A stretch of DNA of 64,000 bases from PoT sp049331405 (GTDB lineage Bacteria; Planctomycetota; Planctomycetia; Isosphaerales; Isosphaeraceae): contig NZ_CP186274.1 in NCBI RefSeq assembly GCF_049331405.1, forward strand, positions 1,364,001 through 1,428,000. Reading direction: 5' to 3'. Both the position numbers and the translations under genes were made by a program. Under the pieces are notes generated by a model, which was given only the letters and a program-made list of their open reading frames with translations, made no database searches and was not told the origin of the DNA. This document shows, piece by piece, positions 50,756 to 59,502 of this stretch. Every line of letters starts with the position of its first letter. Position 1 is the stretch's first letter.

Positions 50756-52966
50756 TCAGGCAGGCTTGGCGGGCTCAGGCAACTGGATGGGCATCTCGCG
50801 GACGCGGACGCCCGCGGCGGCGAAGACGGCGTTGGCGATCGCCGGGGCGACGGCGATCAAGGGGGTCTCCCCCGCGCCGACGGAGGGGTGCTCGGGGTGG
50901 TCCATCAGGTGGATGTCGAGCGCGGGGACGTCCGCGAACCTCGGCACCCGGTAGCGGGCGAACGAGGCGTTGAGCATCTTGCCCCCCCGGAACCGCATCG
51001 CCTCGTGGAGCGCGGGGCCGAGGCCCATGATGATCCCTCCGCGCACTTGCGAGAGCAGATTGCCCGGGTTCAGGATCTTGCCGCAGTCGTACGCCTGGCA
51101 GATGTGCTGGACCTCGACCGAGCGGCGCTCCGGGTCGACCCGGACCTCGACGCAGGCGGCGACGAACGAGCCCTTGTCCGTCCCGCAGGCGAGGCCCACG
51201 CCGACGTTCGGCTCGCGTTTCTTGATGCGTTGATCCCAGCCGAAGCGCGCGGCGGCCTCCGCGAGGACGTCGCGGAGCCGCCCGGGTTCGAGGTGCGCGA
51301 GCCGGAATTCGAGCGGGTCGCGGCCGGCGAGGGTGGCCATCTCATCCATGAAGCTTTCGCGTGCGAACGTGTTGGCGGTCGCCGCGAGGGCCCGATACGA
51401 GCCGTGACGCAGGGGAGGCCTGGACTGGATGAACTTCGCCTCGGCGCGGGGGACGCGGTAGGGGGTCTGGACCTCCTGGCCGCCCGAGTTGATGTTGAGG
51501 AAGTGCCAGGTCGCCAGGGAGCCGGCGTCGTCGAGGCTGGCCTCGGCCTCGATGAGCCCGGCGGGGCGGAACTGGGCCCAGGTGAACTCCTCGGCGCGGG
51601 TCCACCGCAGCTGCACCGGCTTGCCCGCCCCCTTCGCCAGCCGGGCGGCCTCGACCGCGCACTCGCCCGAGTGCTTGCCCCCGAAGCCGCCGCCGAAGTC
51701 GGGGATGATGACCCGGACCTTATCCTCGGAGACCCCGAAGGCCCGCACCAACTCGCCGCGGACGCCGAAGGGGACCTGGCTCGCCGTCCAGACGGTGAGC
51801 TTGCCGTCTTCCCACTCGGCGAGTGCGGCCCTCGGCTCCATCGGGGCGTGCTGGACGTAAGGGACGTGGTAGCTCCGGCGTAAAGACCTGCTAGCCTTCT
51901 CGACCTGCGCGGCGAAGGGGTTCCTGGGGACGCCCCCCTCGGCGTGCTCGCGGAGGTAGCCGAATAGCTCGTCGCTCGACGGATGCGGGGCGTCCTCCCA
52001 TTGGGCCGCGTCGGCGAGGGCGTCGAGCGCCTCCTCGGCCTGGAAGGTCGTCGGAGCCGCGACCCCGACGAAATCCCCGTCGCGGACGACGATCACGTCC
52101 TTGATTTCCTCCGCCGGGCCGAGGTCGATGGAGACGAGCTTCGCCCCGTAGGAGGGCCGGCGCAGGACCTTGCCGTAGAGCATCCCCGGGCGGACCTGAT
52201 CCGACGGGTAGCGATGCGCCCCGGTCACGATCTCGCGGCCGTTGGGCCGGGGGAACGACGTGCCCAGGACCTTCCAGTCCTTCACATACGTCAGGACGAC
52301 GTCGCGCGGGACGCCCTCCGCGGACGAATGCCGGAAGTCGTCGCCGGTGGCGAGGTCGCCATACGCGAGCGTACGCTTCGAGTCCTCGTCGAAGATCTTG
52401 CCGTCGCGGACCTCGAGCTTTTCGGCTCCAACCCCCCATCGCTTCGCGGCCAAGGATGCGAGGAGTTGCCGGGCCGCCGCGCAACCCATGCGGATCTCCG
52501 GGACGGTGCTGGGCGTGGAGCGGCTGCCGAAGGTCCCGCCGTCGTCGGGGACGAGGCCCGTGTCGGCCATGATGAGGCGGATCTGAGCGGGGTCGAGGCG
52601 AAGCTCCTCGGCGGCGGCCTGGGTCAGCTCGGCCCGAGCCCCCTGGCCGCACTCGACCTTGCCGGTCATCACCGTGACGACGCCGTCCTTGCCGATGTGG
52701 AGCCGGGCCGCCAGGTTCGTGGCGCCTCGCCCCATGCCGCCGCGACCGCCTCCACCGCTGCGTCTACGCGTCTCACCCGGCTGCTGGGCCGCGAGGGTGT
52801 CGGCGGCGACGGCGATGATCAGCCCCGCGCCGAGGATTTCGAAGAAGCCGCGGCGGCTCGTCTCGGCGTTGAAATGGAATTCGACCCGGTCGAAGGATTC
52901 GTCATAGTCGGGCGCGAGGCCCGCGAGTACGGCCGGCTGCATCTCAAAATATCGTCTGGGGGTCAT
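50756..52966 (-). CDS. Molybdenum hydroxylase large subunit (isoquinoline 1-oxidoreductase beta-like)
   Basis: A 736-residue xanthine-oxidase-family molybdopterin-binding subunit. It carries an internal twin-arginine signal, TSRRGFFEILGAGLIIAVAA (about residues 36-55), after a 35-residue leader. Motifs include GKVECGQGARAELTQAAAEEL, FGGGFGGKHSGECAVEAARLA, GSYRALAATANTFARESFMDE and VGAGETPLIAVAP, where the Glu is the catalytic base that helps hydroxylation of the substrate carbon. It pairs with the [2Fe-2S] protein whose gene ends the upstream side with a 3-base gap. No FAD subunit is present, so electrons would leave to a cytochrome as in isoquinoline oxidoreductase. The Tat signal indicates export of the folded complex. 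Confidence 0.93.
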   Translation of the reverse strand: MTPRRYFEMQPAVLAGLAPDYDESFDRVEFHFNAETSRRGFFEILGAGLIIAVAADTLAAQQPGETRRRSGGGGRGGMGRGATNLAARLHIGKDGVVTVMTGKVECGQGARAELTQAAAEELRLDPAQIRLIMADTGLVPDDGGTFGSRSTPSTVPEIRMGCAAARQLLASLAAKRWGVGAEKLEVRDGKIFDEDSKRTLAYGDLATGDDFRHSSAEGVPRDVVLTYVKDWKVLGTSFPRPNGREIVTGAHRYPSDQVRPGMLYGKVLRRPSYGAKLVSIDLGPAEEIKDVIVVRDGDFVGVAAPTTFQAEEALDALADAAQWEDAPHPSSDELFGYLREHAEGGVPRNPFAAQVEKASRSLRRSYHVPYVQHAPMEPRAALAEWEDGKLTVWTASQVPFGVRGELVRAFGVSEDKVRVIIPDFGGGFGGKHSGECAVEAARLAKGAGKPVQLRWTRAEEFTWAQFRPAGLIEAEASLDDAGSLATWHFLNINSGGQEVQTPYRVPRAEAKFIQSRPPLRHGSYRALAATANTFARESFMDEMATLAGRDPLEFRLAHLEPGRLRDVLAEAAARFGWDQRIKKREPNVGVGLACGTDKGSFVAACVEVRVDPERRSVEVQHICQAYDCGKILNPGNLLSQVRGGIIMGLGPALHEAMRFRGGKMLNASFARYRVPRFADVPALDIHLMDHPEHPSVGAGETPLIAVAPAIANAVFAAAGVRVREMPIQLPEPAKPA

Positions 52967-52969
52967 GGC

Positions 52970-53452
52970 TCAGGCCCTCCCCTTGGCGGAGGCCGCCGCA
53001 AGCTTCACGGCCTGGACGATCTGGGGATAGCTGCAACATCGGCAGATATTCCGGTTCAAGCCGTCGACGATCTCGCGGTCGGTGGGCTGCGGCTTTTCCT
53101 TCAGGAGGGCGACGGCCGTCATGATCATCCCGGCCGTGCAGTAACCGCACTGGTAGGCCTGCTCGGCGAGGAAGGCCTCCTGGACGGGGTGGAGGTCGTC
53201 CCCCTGGGCGAGGCCCTCGATGGTGGTGACGGCCTTTCCCTCGACGCTCGAGGCGGGCGTCCGGCAGGCGAAGGCCCGCTGGCCGTCGACGAGGACCGAG
53301 CAGGCGCCGCACTGGCGCTCGCCGCAGCCGTACTTCGTGCCGGTGAGCTGCAAGTCCTCGCGGAGGATCTCCAGCAAGACGCGGTCGGGGTCGGTCGTGA
53401 CCCGCCTGCGCTCGCCGTTGAGGACGAACTGGATGGTGGCGTCGGCCTTCAT
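52970..53452 (-). CDS. Molybdenum hydroxylase [2Fe-2S] subunit (isoquinoline 1-oxidoreductase alpha-like)
   Basis: A 160-residue two-cluster protein. The N-terminal plant-ferredoxin-type cluster is YGCGERQCGACSVLVDGQRAFAC (cysteines near 42, 47, 50 and 62). The C-terminal helical cluster is QCGYCTAGM and NICRCCSYP. In most relatives the last motif is CRCGTYP, so the CCS here is an unusual variant with an extra Cys. It transfers electrons from the molybdenum site of the partner. It has no signal of its own and is probably exported with the large subunit. The gene lies 3 bases before the large-subunit gene. Confidence 0.93.
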   Translation of the reverse strand: MKADATIQFVLNGERRRVTTDPDRVLLEILREDLQLTGTKYGCGERQCGACSVLVDGQRAFACRTPASSVEGKAVTTIEGLAQGDDLHPVQEAFLAEQAYQCGYCTAGMIMTAVALLKEKPQPTDREIVDGLNRNICRCCSYPQIVQAVKLAAASAKGRA

Positions 53453-53605
53453 GGGGTCCCTCGTAGCGTCTCGGGTCGAGTCGTGGCGTCACGCCGGGGA
53501 TCGGCCGCGAAGGTGCCGCTCCCTTCAGGAACGAGCGCCTCGCGATTCGAATACGCCCAGCAATTCCCGGGCGCAGCCGTGCGATTTCCGGCGAACCCGC
53601 CGGGG

Positions 53606-54274
53606 TCAGGCGTGCGCGCCCGCCCAGCCGAGCATCTCATTCGCGAGCAGGATGAACCCGGAGCCGACGACCGCGATCACGAACCAGATCCAGAGGTCTT
53701 CCCAGCGGCTCAAGACGTAGTAGGCGGCGTAGAAGGGGACGATGACGTAGAAGAATCCGTAAATGAAATCCTCGCTGAATGCCCCGAACGCCCCCGCCAG
53801 CCAACTCGCGAACATCATGACCACGCCGAGGCCAATCAGGATATAAGCCGCGACGGCCATCCCATTCGGGGCGAAGAGCGCAACGGCGATGATCGCCCCG
53901 AGGAGCCCGAGCCCCCCTCGGATCAGCACCGGTTTCCAGGGGAATGCCGGCTTGTTCGCCTTCCGGGTCGGCCGAGCCGACGAGGCCTCGCGCCTGGCCT
54001 TGCGCCTCGAGAAGGTCTCCGAATCTTCGTCCCCTCGCGCCGGGACGAACACCCTGCCCTCGGCCGGCCGGAACCCCTCGACGCCGGCAGGAGCAACCGG
54101 TGCGAAGTCGGCCCCGCCCTCGAGGTCGTACCCTTCCGAGCCCGAGCCGGGGACCTCGGGGTCGGGGACGGTGAACTTGTGCTTGCAATGCTTGCAGCGG
54201 ACCTGCCTGCCGACGAGGCTCGCGTCGACGGAGCCCGAGGCCGCACACGACGGGCAGGCGAAGCTGATCTTCAT
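53606..54274 (-). CDS. Zinc-ribbon (MJ0042-type) membrane protein
   Basis: A 222-residue protein. It begins with a zinc ribbon of two CxxC pairs, FACPSCAASGSVDASLVGRQVRCKHCKHKF in order (cysteines near 7, 10, 27 and 30). An acidic, low-complexity linker to about 95 and a basic patch follow, then hydrophobic segments between about 115 and 215 (LIRGGLGLLGAIIAVALFAP, AAYILIGLGVVMMFASWLAGAF, IYGFFYVIVPFYAAYYVL, WIWFVIAVVGSGFILLA), so four membrane passes. This layout is common and uncharacterised in planctomycetes. No function is assigned. Confidence 0.85.
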   Translation of the reverse strand: MKISFACPSCAASGSVDASLVGRQVRCKHCKHKFTVPDPEVPGSGSEGYDLEGGADFAPVAPAGVEGFRPAEGRVFVPARGDEDSETFSRRKARREASSARPTRKANKPAFPWKPVLIRGGLGLLGAIIAVALFAPNGMAVAAYILIGLGVVMMFASWLAGAFGAFSEDFIYGFFYVIVPFYAAYYVLSRWEDLWIWFVIAVVGSGFILLANEMLGWAGAHA

Positions 54275-54489
54275 CGCGAAAAACCCTTCTCTCAGCCCGA
54301 CGAGGATGCGTGCCGATTTTCGCCTCCGATGCGGGTCGACGTCGACTCATCGGGCGCGAGGCATGCACGCGTCTCTTCGCATCCACACGGCATTCGCGCG
54401 AGCGAGCGTCTTATTGACCGCGCATCGCCGAGGTTCGCCCAAACTCGCGGGCCTGTCCAGATGACCTCAAGCGATGAGGGGGGAGCCCG

Positions 54490-55650
54490 TCAGGCGATGA
54501 AGGCCTCGATCTTGCCCCGCTCGTCGGGGAGGCCGAGCCAACGCAGTGTCCCGTCGAGCCGCCAGCCCGGATCCCAGAGGTCGTCGCAGGCGACGAACGC
54601 CGCGAGGGCCTCCTTCTGCGCGGGGGTGAGCGAGCCGGGCTCCCGGGGCGGCGTTGGCTCGGTCGTCCGATCGTGGCCGGGGAAGGCGAGGTCGAGGAGC
54701 AATTCCAGGGCGTCGCCGAGATCTTCCACATCGAGCCGGCCGAGGGCCCGGCCGATCCGGGGGACGGCCGCGTCGGGGCCCATCATGAAGAGGGTGAAGA
54801 TCGCGCCTCGGGCGGATTCGCGCTCTCCATCGGGCAGGCCTTCCCAGGCGTCCTCGTCGAGCTCGGGCTCGGAGCCCCCCAGCGACGCCTCGTCGAGGAC
54901 GCGGACGGCCTCTGCGGGGGCGTCGGCCTTGAGGATCCGGACGAGCGCGATGGCCGAGCCCCAGCGGAGCGGCCGGCTACCCTTCGACTTCGCGGAGCCG
55001 CTCCCCGAGGCGTCGGCGAGGATCTCGCGGAGGAAGGGCACGTCCTCCTCGCGACCGACTTCCCCCAGGCTCATCAGCAGGCCGCAGCGCACGCCGTCGC
55101 TGGTCTCGCGGGCGAAGGCCTCGCGGAGGCCGGCGGAGACGCGTTCCGGCGAGGTCTTGAGGGCCCCGAGCAGGTTCGCGGCCGGGTAGCGGAGGCCGTC
55201 TTCGTTGCCTTCGAGCAGCGCGAAGAAGGTGGGGAGCCCGGCCTCGATCGCGTGGCGGGTCGCCTCGACCCAGGCCTGCTCGCGGGCGACTTTCTCTTCG
55301 AAGTCGGGCTCGGCCCGCCACTTCTCGGCCACCGGCCCCGGCTCGTTGCGGATGTGGACATCGAGATAGGATTTCGCGGTTCCGAGGCCCGTCAGGAGTC
55401 CCAGGATCTCTTCCTTGGCCTCGACCTCGGGCGTACTCAGCAGCTCGATGAGGAAGGGGACGACGTAGGGAGAGGCCTCGTTGATGCAACCCTGGTTGCA
55501 GACCCGGCTTTCGAGGTCCTCGAGGGTCTCTTCGAGGCTTTCCTCGTCCTGGCTAGTCGCCAGCGAGCGGAGCAGGTCCGGGATGTCGGAGGCCTTGCCA
55601 TACGCGTCTTCGAGCGCGTCCCATTCGACCCCGTCCAACGTCTCGAACAT
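54490..55650 (-). CDS. HEAT-repeat protein (cytosolic), function unknown
   Basis: A 386-residue acidic protein without a signal peptide. It opens LDGVEWDALEDAYGKASDIPDLLRSL and continues through HEAT-like units (EASPYVVPFLIELLSTPEVEAKEEILGLL, GLRYPAANLLGALKT, GVRCGLLMSLGEVGREEDVPFLREIL). The N-terminal pattern resembles bacterial HEAT proteins in Streptomyces and relatives that are sometimes found beside polymorphic toxins as putative immunity proteins. No toxin lies next to it here, so that link is weak. The 400 bases between this gene and the next are without a supported gene. Confidence 0.8.
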   Translation of the reverse strand: MFETLDGVEWDALEDAYGKASDIPDLLRSLATSQDEESLEETLEDLESRVCNQGCINEASPYVVPFLIELLSTPEVEAKEEILGLLTGLGTAKSYLDVHIRNEPGPVAEKWRAEPDFEEKVAREQAWVEATRHAIEAGLPTFFALLEGNEDGLRYPAANLLGALKTSPERVSAGLREAFARETSDGVRCGLLMSLGEVGREEDVPFLREILADASGSGSAKSKGSRPLRWGSAIALVRILKADAPAEAVRVLDEASLGGSEPELDEDAWEGLPDGERESARGAIFTLFMMGPDAAVPRIGRALGRLDVEDLGDALELLLDLAFPGHDRTTEPTPPREPGSLTPAQKEALAAFVACDDLWDPGWRLDGTLRWLGLPDERGKIEAFIA

Positions 55651-56062
55651 GGCAAGAATTCCCCTTCGAGCCGGGAACCTCTTCTTCTGAGGATCCCGCC
55701 CTTGTCACCGCGACCCCGGGCCCGACCACAAGGCTGCGACAGGTCCGACCACGAGGAGATCATCCCACCCGGCGGGCGTCGACGCCAGCCCCCTCGGGCT
55801 CACGAGCCGTAACTCGCCTTCCGCATGAGGCCGGTCCCTCGTCGCGGCGAGACATGCGCGATGTTGCGGACGCCGGGCGATCGCCGGAGAATGAAGCCGA
55901 TGCCGCCCACAGGAGCCCCGCTGTTGGTCTTGGCTGAAAGATGACGAGGATCTCGGATCCGGGGAGGGCCGGGCTCTCGGCCAACTTGCAGGATCATGGC
56001 CCCCTGCGGATCGGGCCCGATTCTGAAGTTGGAGTATCAATTCTAGAAATGTGGAATCAATA
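55651..56062. other. Intergenic region, nothing recognised
   Basis: About 400 bases between divergent genes. Frames on the minus strand (for example 55705-56199) lack motifs. The last 60 bases are AT-richer and could hold the promoter of the membrane-protein gene. Confidence 0.4.
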
Positions 56063-56728
56063 ATGCAGTCCCGAAACGCGGGGATAACGAAATTGACCCT
56101 CCGGGATATGGTGATCGTCATCGCCGCGATCGCAATAAGCCTATCGTTGGCGAGGGCGAGGAACGTATGGTGGGTTTGGAAGCCCTCTGTTTTCAACACC
56201 AGGGATGCGAGGTGGGTTGCCGAGATCTTGATTGCTTACGGGAATACGATCAAATTCATGTTCGTGAGGCTCGCCCCCAGTATGATCGCGCAGAGCTTCG
56301 CGATCGCATTAATCGCGTGGTTGAACCGCAAGAAGGCCGGGAAAACAGCGAGCTTGCATTATGGGATCTTGGGGAACGCCTGCGCGTGCGCGAGCTGGTT
56401 ATTGCTGGGGATTCTCCTGCTGACGAGCTATGGGGTGGCTGTCGTCGATCAGAATGCGCATCCGTGGATCATGGACAAATTATGGAGCGGGACGGTACTG
56501 GAAGTCGTGAACGTGATCGGGGCCACGGTGACGGGCTGCGTGGTCCTGACGAGTTGGATGCTGGTGGCGGTGCAGGGAATTCCGAGGTTGAAGTCGACGG
56601 GCTTCGAAGCCTGGGGTGTTGTCCTGGCGACGTATTGGATCATGACGTCACTCCTGATAGTGTCGACAACCATGATCAAGATGATGATCGGGCCTGAAGG
56701 GTGGTATCCGCTTAACGTGACATTGTGA
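56063..56728 (+). CDS. Multi-pass membrane protein of unknown function
   Basis: A 221-residue protein with about five membrane segments: LRDMVIVIAAIAISLSLARA, the region MIAQSFAIALIAWL, GNACACASWLLLGILLLTSYGVAVV, VVNVIGATVTGCVVLTSWMLVAV and VVLATYWIMTSLLIVSTTMI. The opening ITKLTLRDMVIVIAAIAI is like other short planctomycete membrane proteins. No family is recognised. G+C is visibly lower than in the flanks, so transfer or relaxed constraint is possible. Neither ATG 56063 nor GTG 56051 has a ribosome site; ATG is chosen by default. Confidence 0.6.
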   Translation: MQSRNAGITKLTLRDMVIVIAAIAISLSLARARNVWWVWKPSVFNTRDARWVAEILIAYGNTIKFMFVRLAPSMIAQSFAIALIAWLNRKKAGKTASLHYGILGNACACASWLLLGILLLTSYGVAVVDQNAHPWIMDKLWSGTVLEVVNVIGATVTGCVVLTSWMLVAVQGIPRLKSTGFEAWGVVLATYWIMTSLLIVSTTMIKMMIGPEGWYPLNVTL

Positions 56729-56954
56729 CTCCAAGGCGTGATCGATGCTGCCAGCTTGGGTACGACTCGGCGGCATCGGGCCTGGGCTGGCGGATGATGC
56801 GAGTCGGCGGCAGGCGAGGCGTTCGGGAAGACGATCAATCGGATCCTCCTCCCGCCGCCTGACAGTCGCCGACGGCTCGCATATAATCGCCGCCGGCAAT
56901 GGGTGGCTGTCCACGTCGGGCGGCCCCCTTTAGGCCATGATCTCGGAGTCGATC

Positions 56955-57356
56955 ATGAAGGCGATCCTCTCGTTGGCGTTGGTCCTCGGGTTCTGCGGCC
57001 TGGCGAGCGCGAAGGACGACAAGGCGGCCGACCCGGTCGGGACCTGGAAGTGCGAGTACGAGATCGGCGGGCAGCAGCGCACATCCACCTTGAAGATCAA
57101 GAAAGAAGGTGACGACCTCACCGGCACCATGAGCTGGCCCGACCAGGAGGCGACCAAGCTCAAGGACCTGAAGTTCAAGGACGGCACGCTGACCTTCGTC
57201 GCCGATCGGAAGCTCGGCGGGATGGAGGATAGCATCACCATCGAATACAAGCTGACGGTCGACGGGGATCAGCTCAAGGGGACGGGCGCCGCGGAATTCG
57301 GCGGAGAGAAGCGGGATTGGGAGATCGAGGCCAAGCGGGAGAAGGACGAGAAGTAA
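56955..57356 (+). CDS. Small secreted beta-rich protein
   Basis: A 133-residue exported protein with a signal peptide (MKAILSLALVLGFCGLASA, residues 1-19). The mature part is predicted beta-rich: VGTWKCEYEIGGQQRTSTLKIKKEGDDLTGTMSWPD and LKFKDGTLTFVADRKLGG. It looks like a single lipocalin-like or glycoside-hydrolase-accessory barrel module found alone in planctomycetes; a similar repeat appears at the N-terminus of the hydrolase at 8168-10003. GGAG is six bases before ATG 56955, which starts at the signal peptide; the in-frame ATG at 56937 is less likely. No function is assigned. Confidence 0.8.
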   Translation: MKAILSLALVLGFCGLASAKDDKAADPVGTWKCEYEIGGQQRTSTLKIKKEGDDLTGTMSWPDQEATKLKDLKFKDGTLTFVADRKLGGMEDSITIEYKLTVDGDQLKGTGAAEFGGEKRDWEIEAKREKDEK

Positions 57357-57387
57357 CCGCCGCGGCGTTCATCCCTTCAGGAAGTGC

Positions 57388-57415
57388 GAGCGGGGCTCAT
57401 CCTCGAACCCCGCTC
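57388..57415. terminator. Hairpin between convergent genes
   Basis: GAGCGGGG (57388-57395) pairs with CCCCGCTC (57408-57415) around a 12-base loop, between the small secreted protein gene and the convergent SDR gene. It has no T tract. Confidence 0.5.
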
Positions 57416-57446
57416 CTCAGATTCGCTCGGCTGAAGTGGGCTCGGA

Positions 57447-58427
57447 TCAGAAGCGTTCGCCCACCCATTCCTCGCTCTTGGCCCACAGCGCCTTGGCCCG
57501 CTCGGGATCGAGTGCGTAGCGTCGCACCCCTTCGCTGATGGCGCTGATCGGGCGGTCGTCGGGCAAGACGACGCCGACGTGGCAGTTCTCGCAGTACTGG
57601 CCCCCCACCTCGTCGGCCGGGGCGACCACGCCCGACCAGACCGACGTCGCCGCGCCCTGCGGGATCGTCTTGAACTGGAAGGGGGGCTTGCCCTCCGCCG
57701 CGAGGTCCTGGTTCATCTTCTCGAGCATCCCCGGGATCCAGGCCGGGTCGAGGTGACGCCCCAACTCGGTCTGGATGCCCCCCGGGTGGACGGCCGTCGC
57801 TCGGATCCCCCGCGCCTTGTGCCGACGATCGAACTCGACCGCGAAGAGGATGTTCGCCGTCTTGGAGCGGCCGTAGCCCACGAACGGCTCATACGTCGTC
57901 TTCTCGAAGTTCGGGTCGTCGAGGTCGACGTCGCCGAAGCGATGCCCCGAGGACGCCAGGCTCACCAGCCGCCCGCCCGGCCTCAGCAGCGACGCGATCC
58001 GGTTGACGAGCACGAAGTGGCCGAGGTGGTTCGTGCCGATCTGCGTCTCGAACCCATCCACCGTGCGGCCATAGGGCGGTGCCATCACCCCCGCGTTGGC
58101 GATGATGAGGTCGAACGGCTCGCCCCTCGACAGCAGGGCATCGGCGCAGGAGCGGACGCTCGCCAGGGATGCCAGGTCTAGCTCGATGAGGTCGAAGGAA
58201 CCGCCCCCCGCCTCCGCGGCGGCGCGGACCTCGGCCGTGGCCTTTCCCGCCTTCTCCAGGTCGCGGGCCGCCCCCACGACGTCGGCCCCGTGCGCCGCGA
58301 GGGCCCGGGCCGTCTCGATCCCCAGCCCGGCCGATACGCCGGTCACCAGCGCGCGGACCCCGCGCAGGTCCTTCCCCTCGAGCACTTCTTCCGTCGTCGA
58401 CGTCGCATCGAATTGCCGGGTCATCAT
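57447..58427 (-). CDS. Short-chain dehydrogenase/reductase (WW-oxidoreductase/retinol-dehydrogenase-like)
   Basis: A 326-residue SDR of the longer, retinol-dehydrogenase-like type. The cofactor motif is TGVSAGLG (about 30-37), with AARDLEKAG after beta-2 suggesting NADP(H). IANAGVMA, LASSGHRFG with the catalytic Ser, and YGRSKTANILFAVEF with Tyr and Lys follow. HPGGIQTELGRHL is typical of the group. Bacterial homologues reduce aldehydes, ketones or lipid carbonyls; the substrate is unknown. It is divergent from a TetR gene 157 bases away, with two palindromes between, so the TetR protein probably represses it. Confidence 0.93.
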   Translation of the reverse strand: MMTRQFDATSTTEEVLEGKDLRGVRALVTGVSAGLGIETARALAAHGADVVGAARDLEKAGKATAEVRAAAEAGGGSFDLIELDLASLASVRSCADALLSRGEPFDLIIANAGVMAPPYGRTVDGFETQIGTNHLGHFVLVNRIASLLRPGGRLVSLASSGHRFGDVDLDDPNFEKTTYEPFVGYGRSKTANILFAVEFDRRHKARGIRATAVHPGGIQTELGRHLDPAWIPGMLEKMNQDLAAEGKPPFQFKTIPQGAATSVWSGVVAPADEVGGQYCENCHVGVVLPDDRPISAISEGVRRYALDPERAKALWAKSEEWVGERF

Positions 58428-58516
58428 CGCCTCGCTTGTTCATCCTGAGCGGCGTCGGCGCGCAACGTCGCCCCCGCCGGATCAGCCTATTGCCGCCACC
58501 GCTGGACTTGCCCTAA

Positions 58517-58545
58517 GATACAACCGGAGGACGCCTCCGGATCAA
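58517..58545 (-). promoter_or_regulatory. Candidate promoter of the second SDR gene
   Basis: On the minus strand TTGATC (58545-58540), a 17-base spacer and TGTATC (58522-58517). The boxes are weak, but the spacer coincides with palindrome 1 of the TetR operator pair. Confidence 0.35.
58524..58540. promoter_or_regulatory. TetR operator-like palindrome 1
   Basis: CCGGAGG-ACG-CCTCCGG, a perfect 17-base dyad between the divergent SDR and TetR genes. Confidence 0.65.
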
Positions 58546-58549
58546 TATA

Positions 58550-58565
58550 CGGAGGACGCCTCCGG
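58550..58565. promoter_or_regulatory. TetR operator-like palindrome 2
   Basis: CGGAGG-ACG-CCTCCG followed by G: a 16-base direct repeat of palindrome 1, 25 bases further on, 20 bases before the TetR start codon. Confidence 0.65.
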
Positions 58566-58584
58566 TTATCAAGGGGAGAGGAAG

Positions 58585-59163
58585 ATGGAGGCAGAAGGGC
58601 CTCGCGAGTCGTCACGCCCGCTGCGTGCGGACGCCGCGAGGAATCGCGCCAGGCTGGTCGAGGTGGCGAAGGCGAAGTTCAGCGAGGAGGGGGCCGAGGT
58701 GGGAATGGAGGCGATCGCCCGCGCGGCCGGCGTGGGGATCGGGACGCTCTACCGCCACTTCCCGACGCGCGACAAGCTGATCGAGGCGATCTACCGGACC
58801 GAGATGCAGGGATTGCTGGATTCCGTGCCGAGGCTCCTGGAGACGCATACGCCCGTCGAGGCCTTGCGGGCCTGGCTGCGTCAGTTCGTCGATCACATCG
58901 CCACCAAGCAGGTGATGTCCCCGGTCCTGGCCTCGATGGTCTGCGGCACGTCCGAGCTTTATGCCGAGTCCGGCGAGCAGATCAAGTCGGCGATGGCCCT
59001 CCTCGTCGAGCGTGCGGTTGCCGCAGGAGAGATCCGGCTCGACATCGAGCCGCTTGACCTCTTGCGCGCCCTGGCCGGAGTCGCCGGCATCAGCTCCGCC
59101 CCCGGCTGGGAGGCGAGCGCCAAGCGCCTGGTCGACATCCTCATCGCCGGCATGCGCATCTGA
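58585..59163 (+). CDS. TetR family transcriptional repressor
   Basis: A 192-residue TetR protein. The N-terminal DNA-binding domain contains VEVAKAKFSEEGAEVGMEAIARAAGVGIGTLYRHFPTRDKLIEAIY in order, with the recognition helix at VGIGTLYRHF (about residues 51-60). The C-terminal ligand domain (from 75) is variable; a TetR_C-like pattern with LRAWLRQFVDHI and GTSELYAESGEQIKSAMALL suggests the SbtR-like subgroup. It probably binds the two palindromes (58524-58565) and represses itself and the divergent SDR gene until an inducer binds. GGGGAGAGGAAG precedes ATG 58585. Confidence 0.92.
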   Translation: MEAEGPRESSRPLRADAARNRARLVEVAKAKFSEEGAEVGMEAIARAAGVGIGTLYRHFPTRDKLIEAIYRTEMQGLLDSVPRLLETHTPVEALRAWLRQFVDHIATKQVMSPVLASMVCGTSELYAESGEQIKSAMALLVERAVAAGEIRLDIEPLDLLRALAGVAGISSAPGWEASAKRLVDILIAGMRI

Positions 59164-59502
59164 CCCGAGGCCTGATCGAGTGCCATCGGTCGTCGGATGG
59201 ATCTTGTTGGGACAATCGGGGGTGTCCAGCGACGAGAGCGCAGACGCAATACGTCCACCGTTTCCTGAGCCGATTCGTGATCCCAGGAACGACGAGGGGT
59301 CGAGGTCTGCTTCCCCGCTCGGATCTTCTTGAGAGTGGTCGGATTCGGACCTGTCGCCGCGGCTCATTCGTATCACGTTTGTCGGAGGTTGTCATCCGGG
59401 TGTGGGCCAATCAGCAAGAAGGAGCCGGCCCGGCACCGGGCTTGCGGCGAAATCCCGAACGAATGACCCCGATCGAAACGAACCCGACGAAGTGCAGGGC
59501 CC
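59164..59502. other. Intergenic region, nothing recognised
   Basis: 339 bases between two plus-strand genes. It contains only short Arg-rich frames and no convincing promoter or terminator. Confidence 0.4.

Noticed and set aside
51983..55189. Open frame of over 1000 codons on the plus strand
   Set aside because: It runs across four real minus-strand genes and their gaps without family resemblance; a shadow frame.
54490..55650. HEAT protein as an immunity protein of a toxin system
   Set aside because: The N-terminal resemblance is real, but no toxin or secretion gene is adjacent, so the call is left as unknown.
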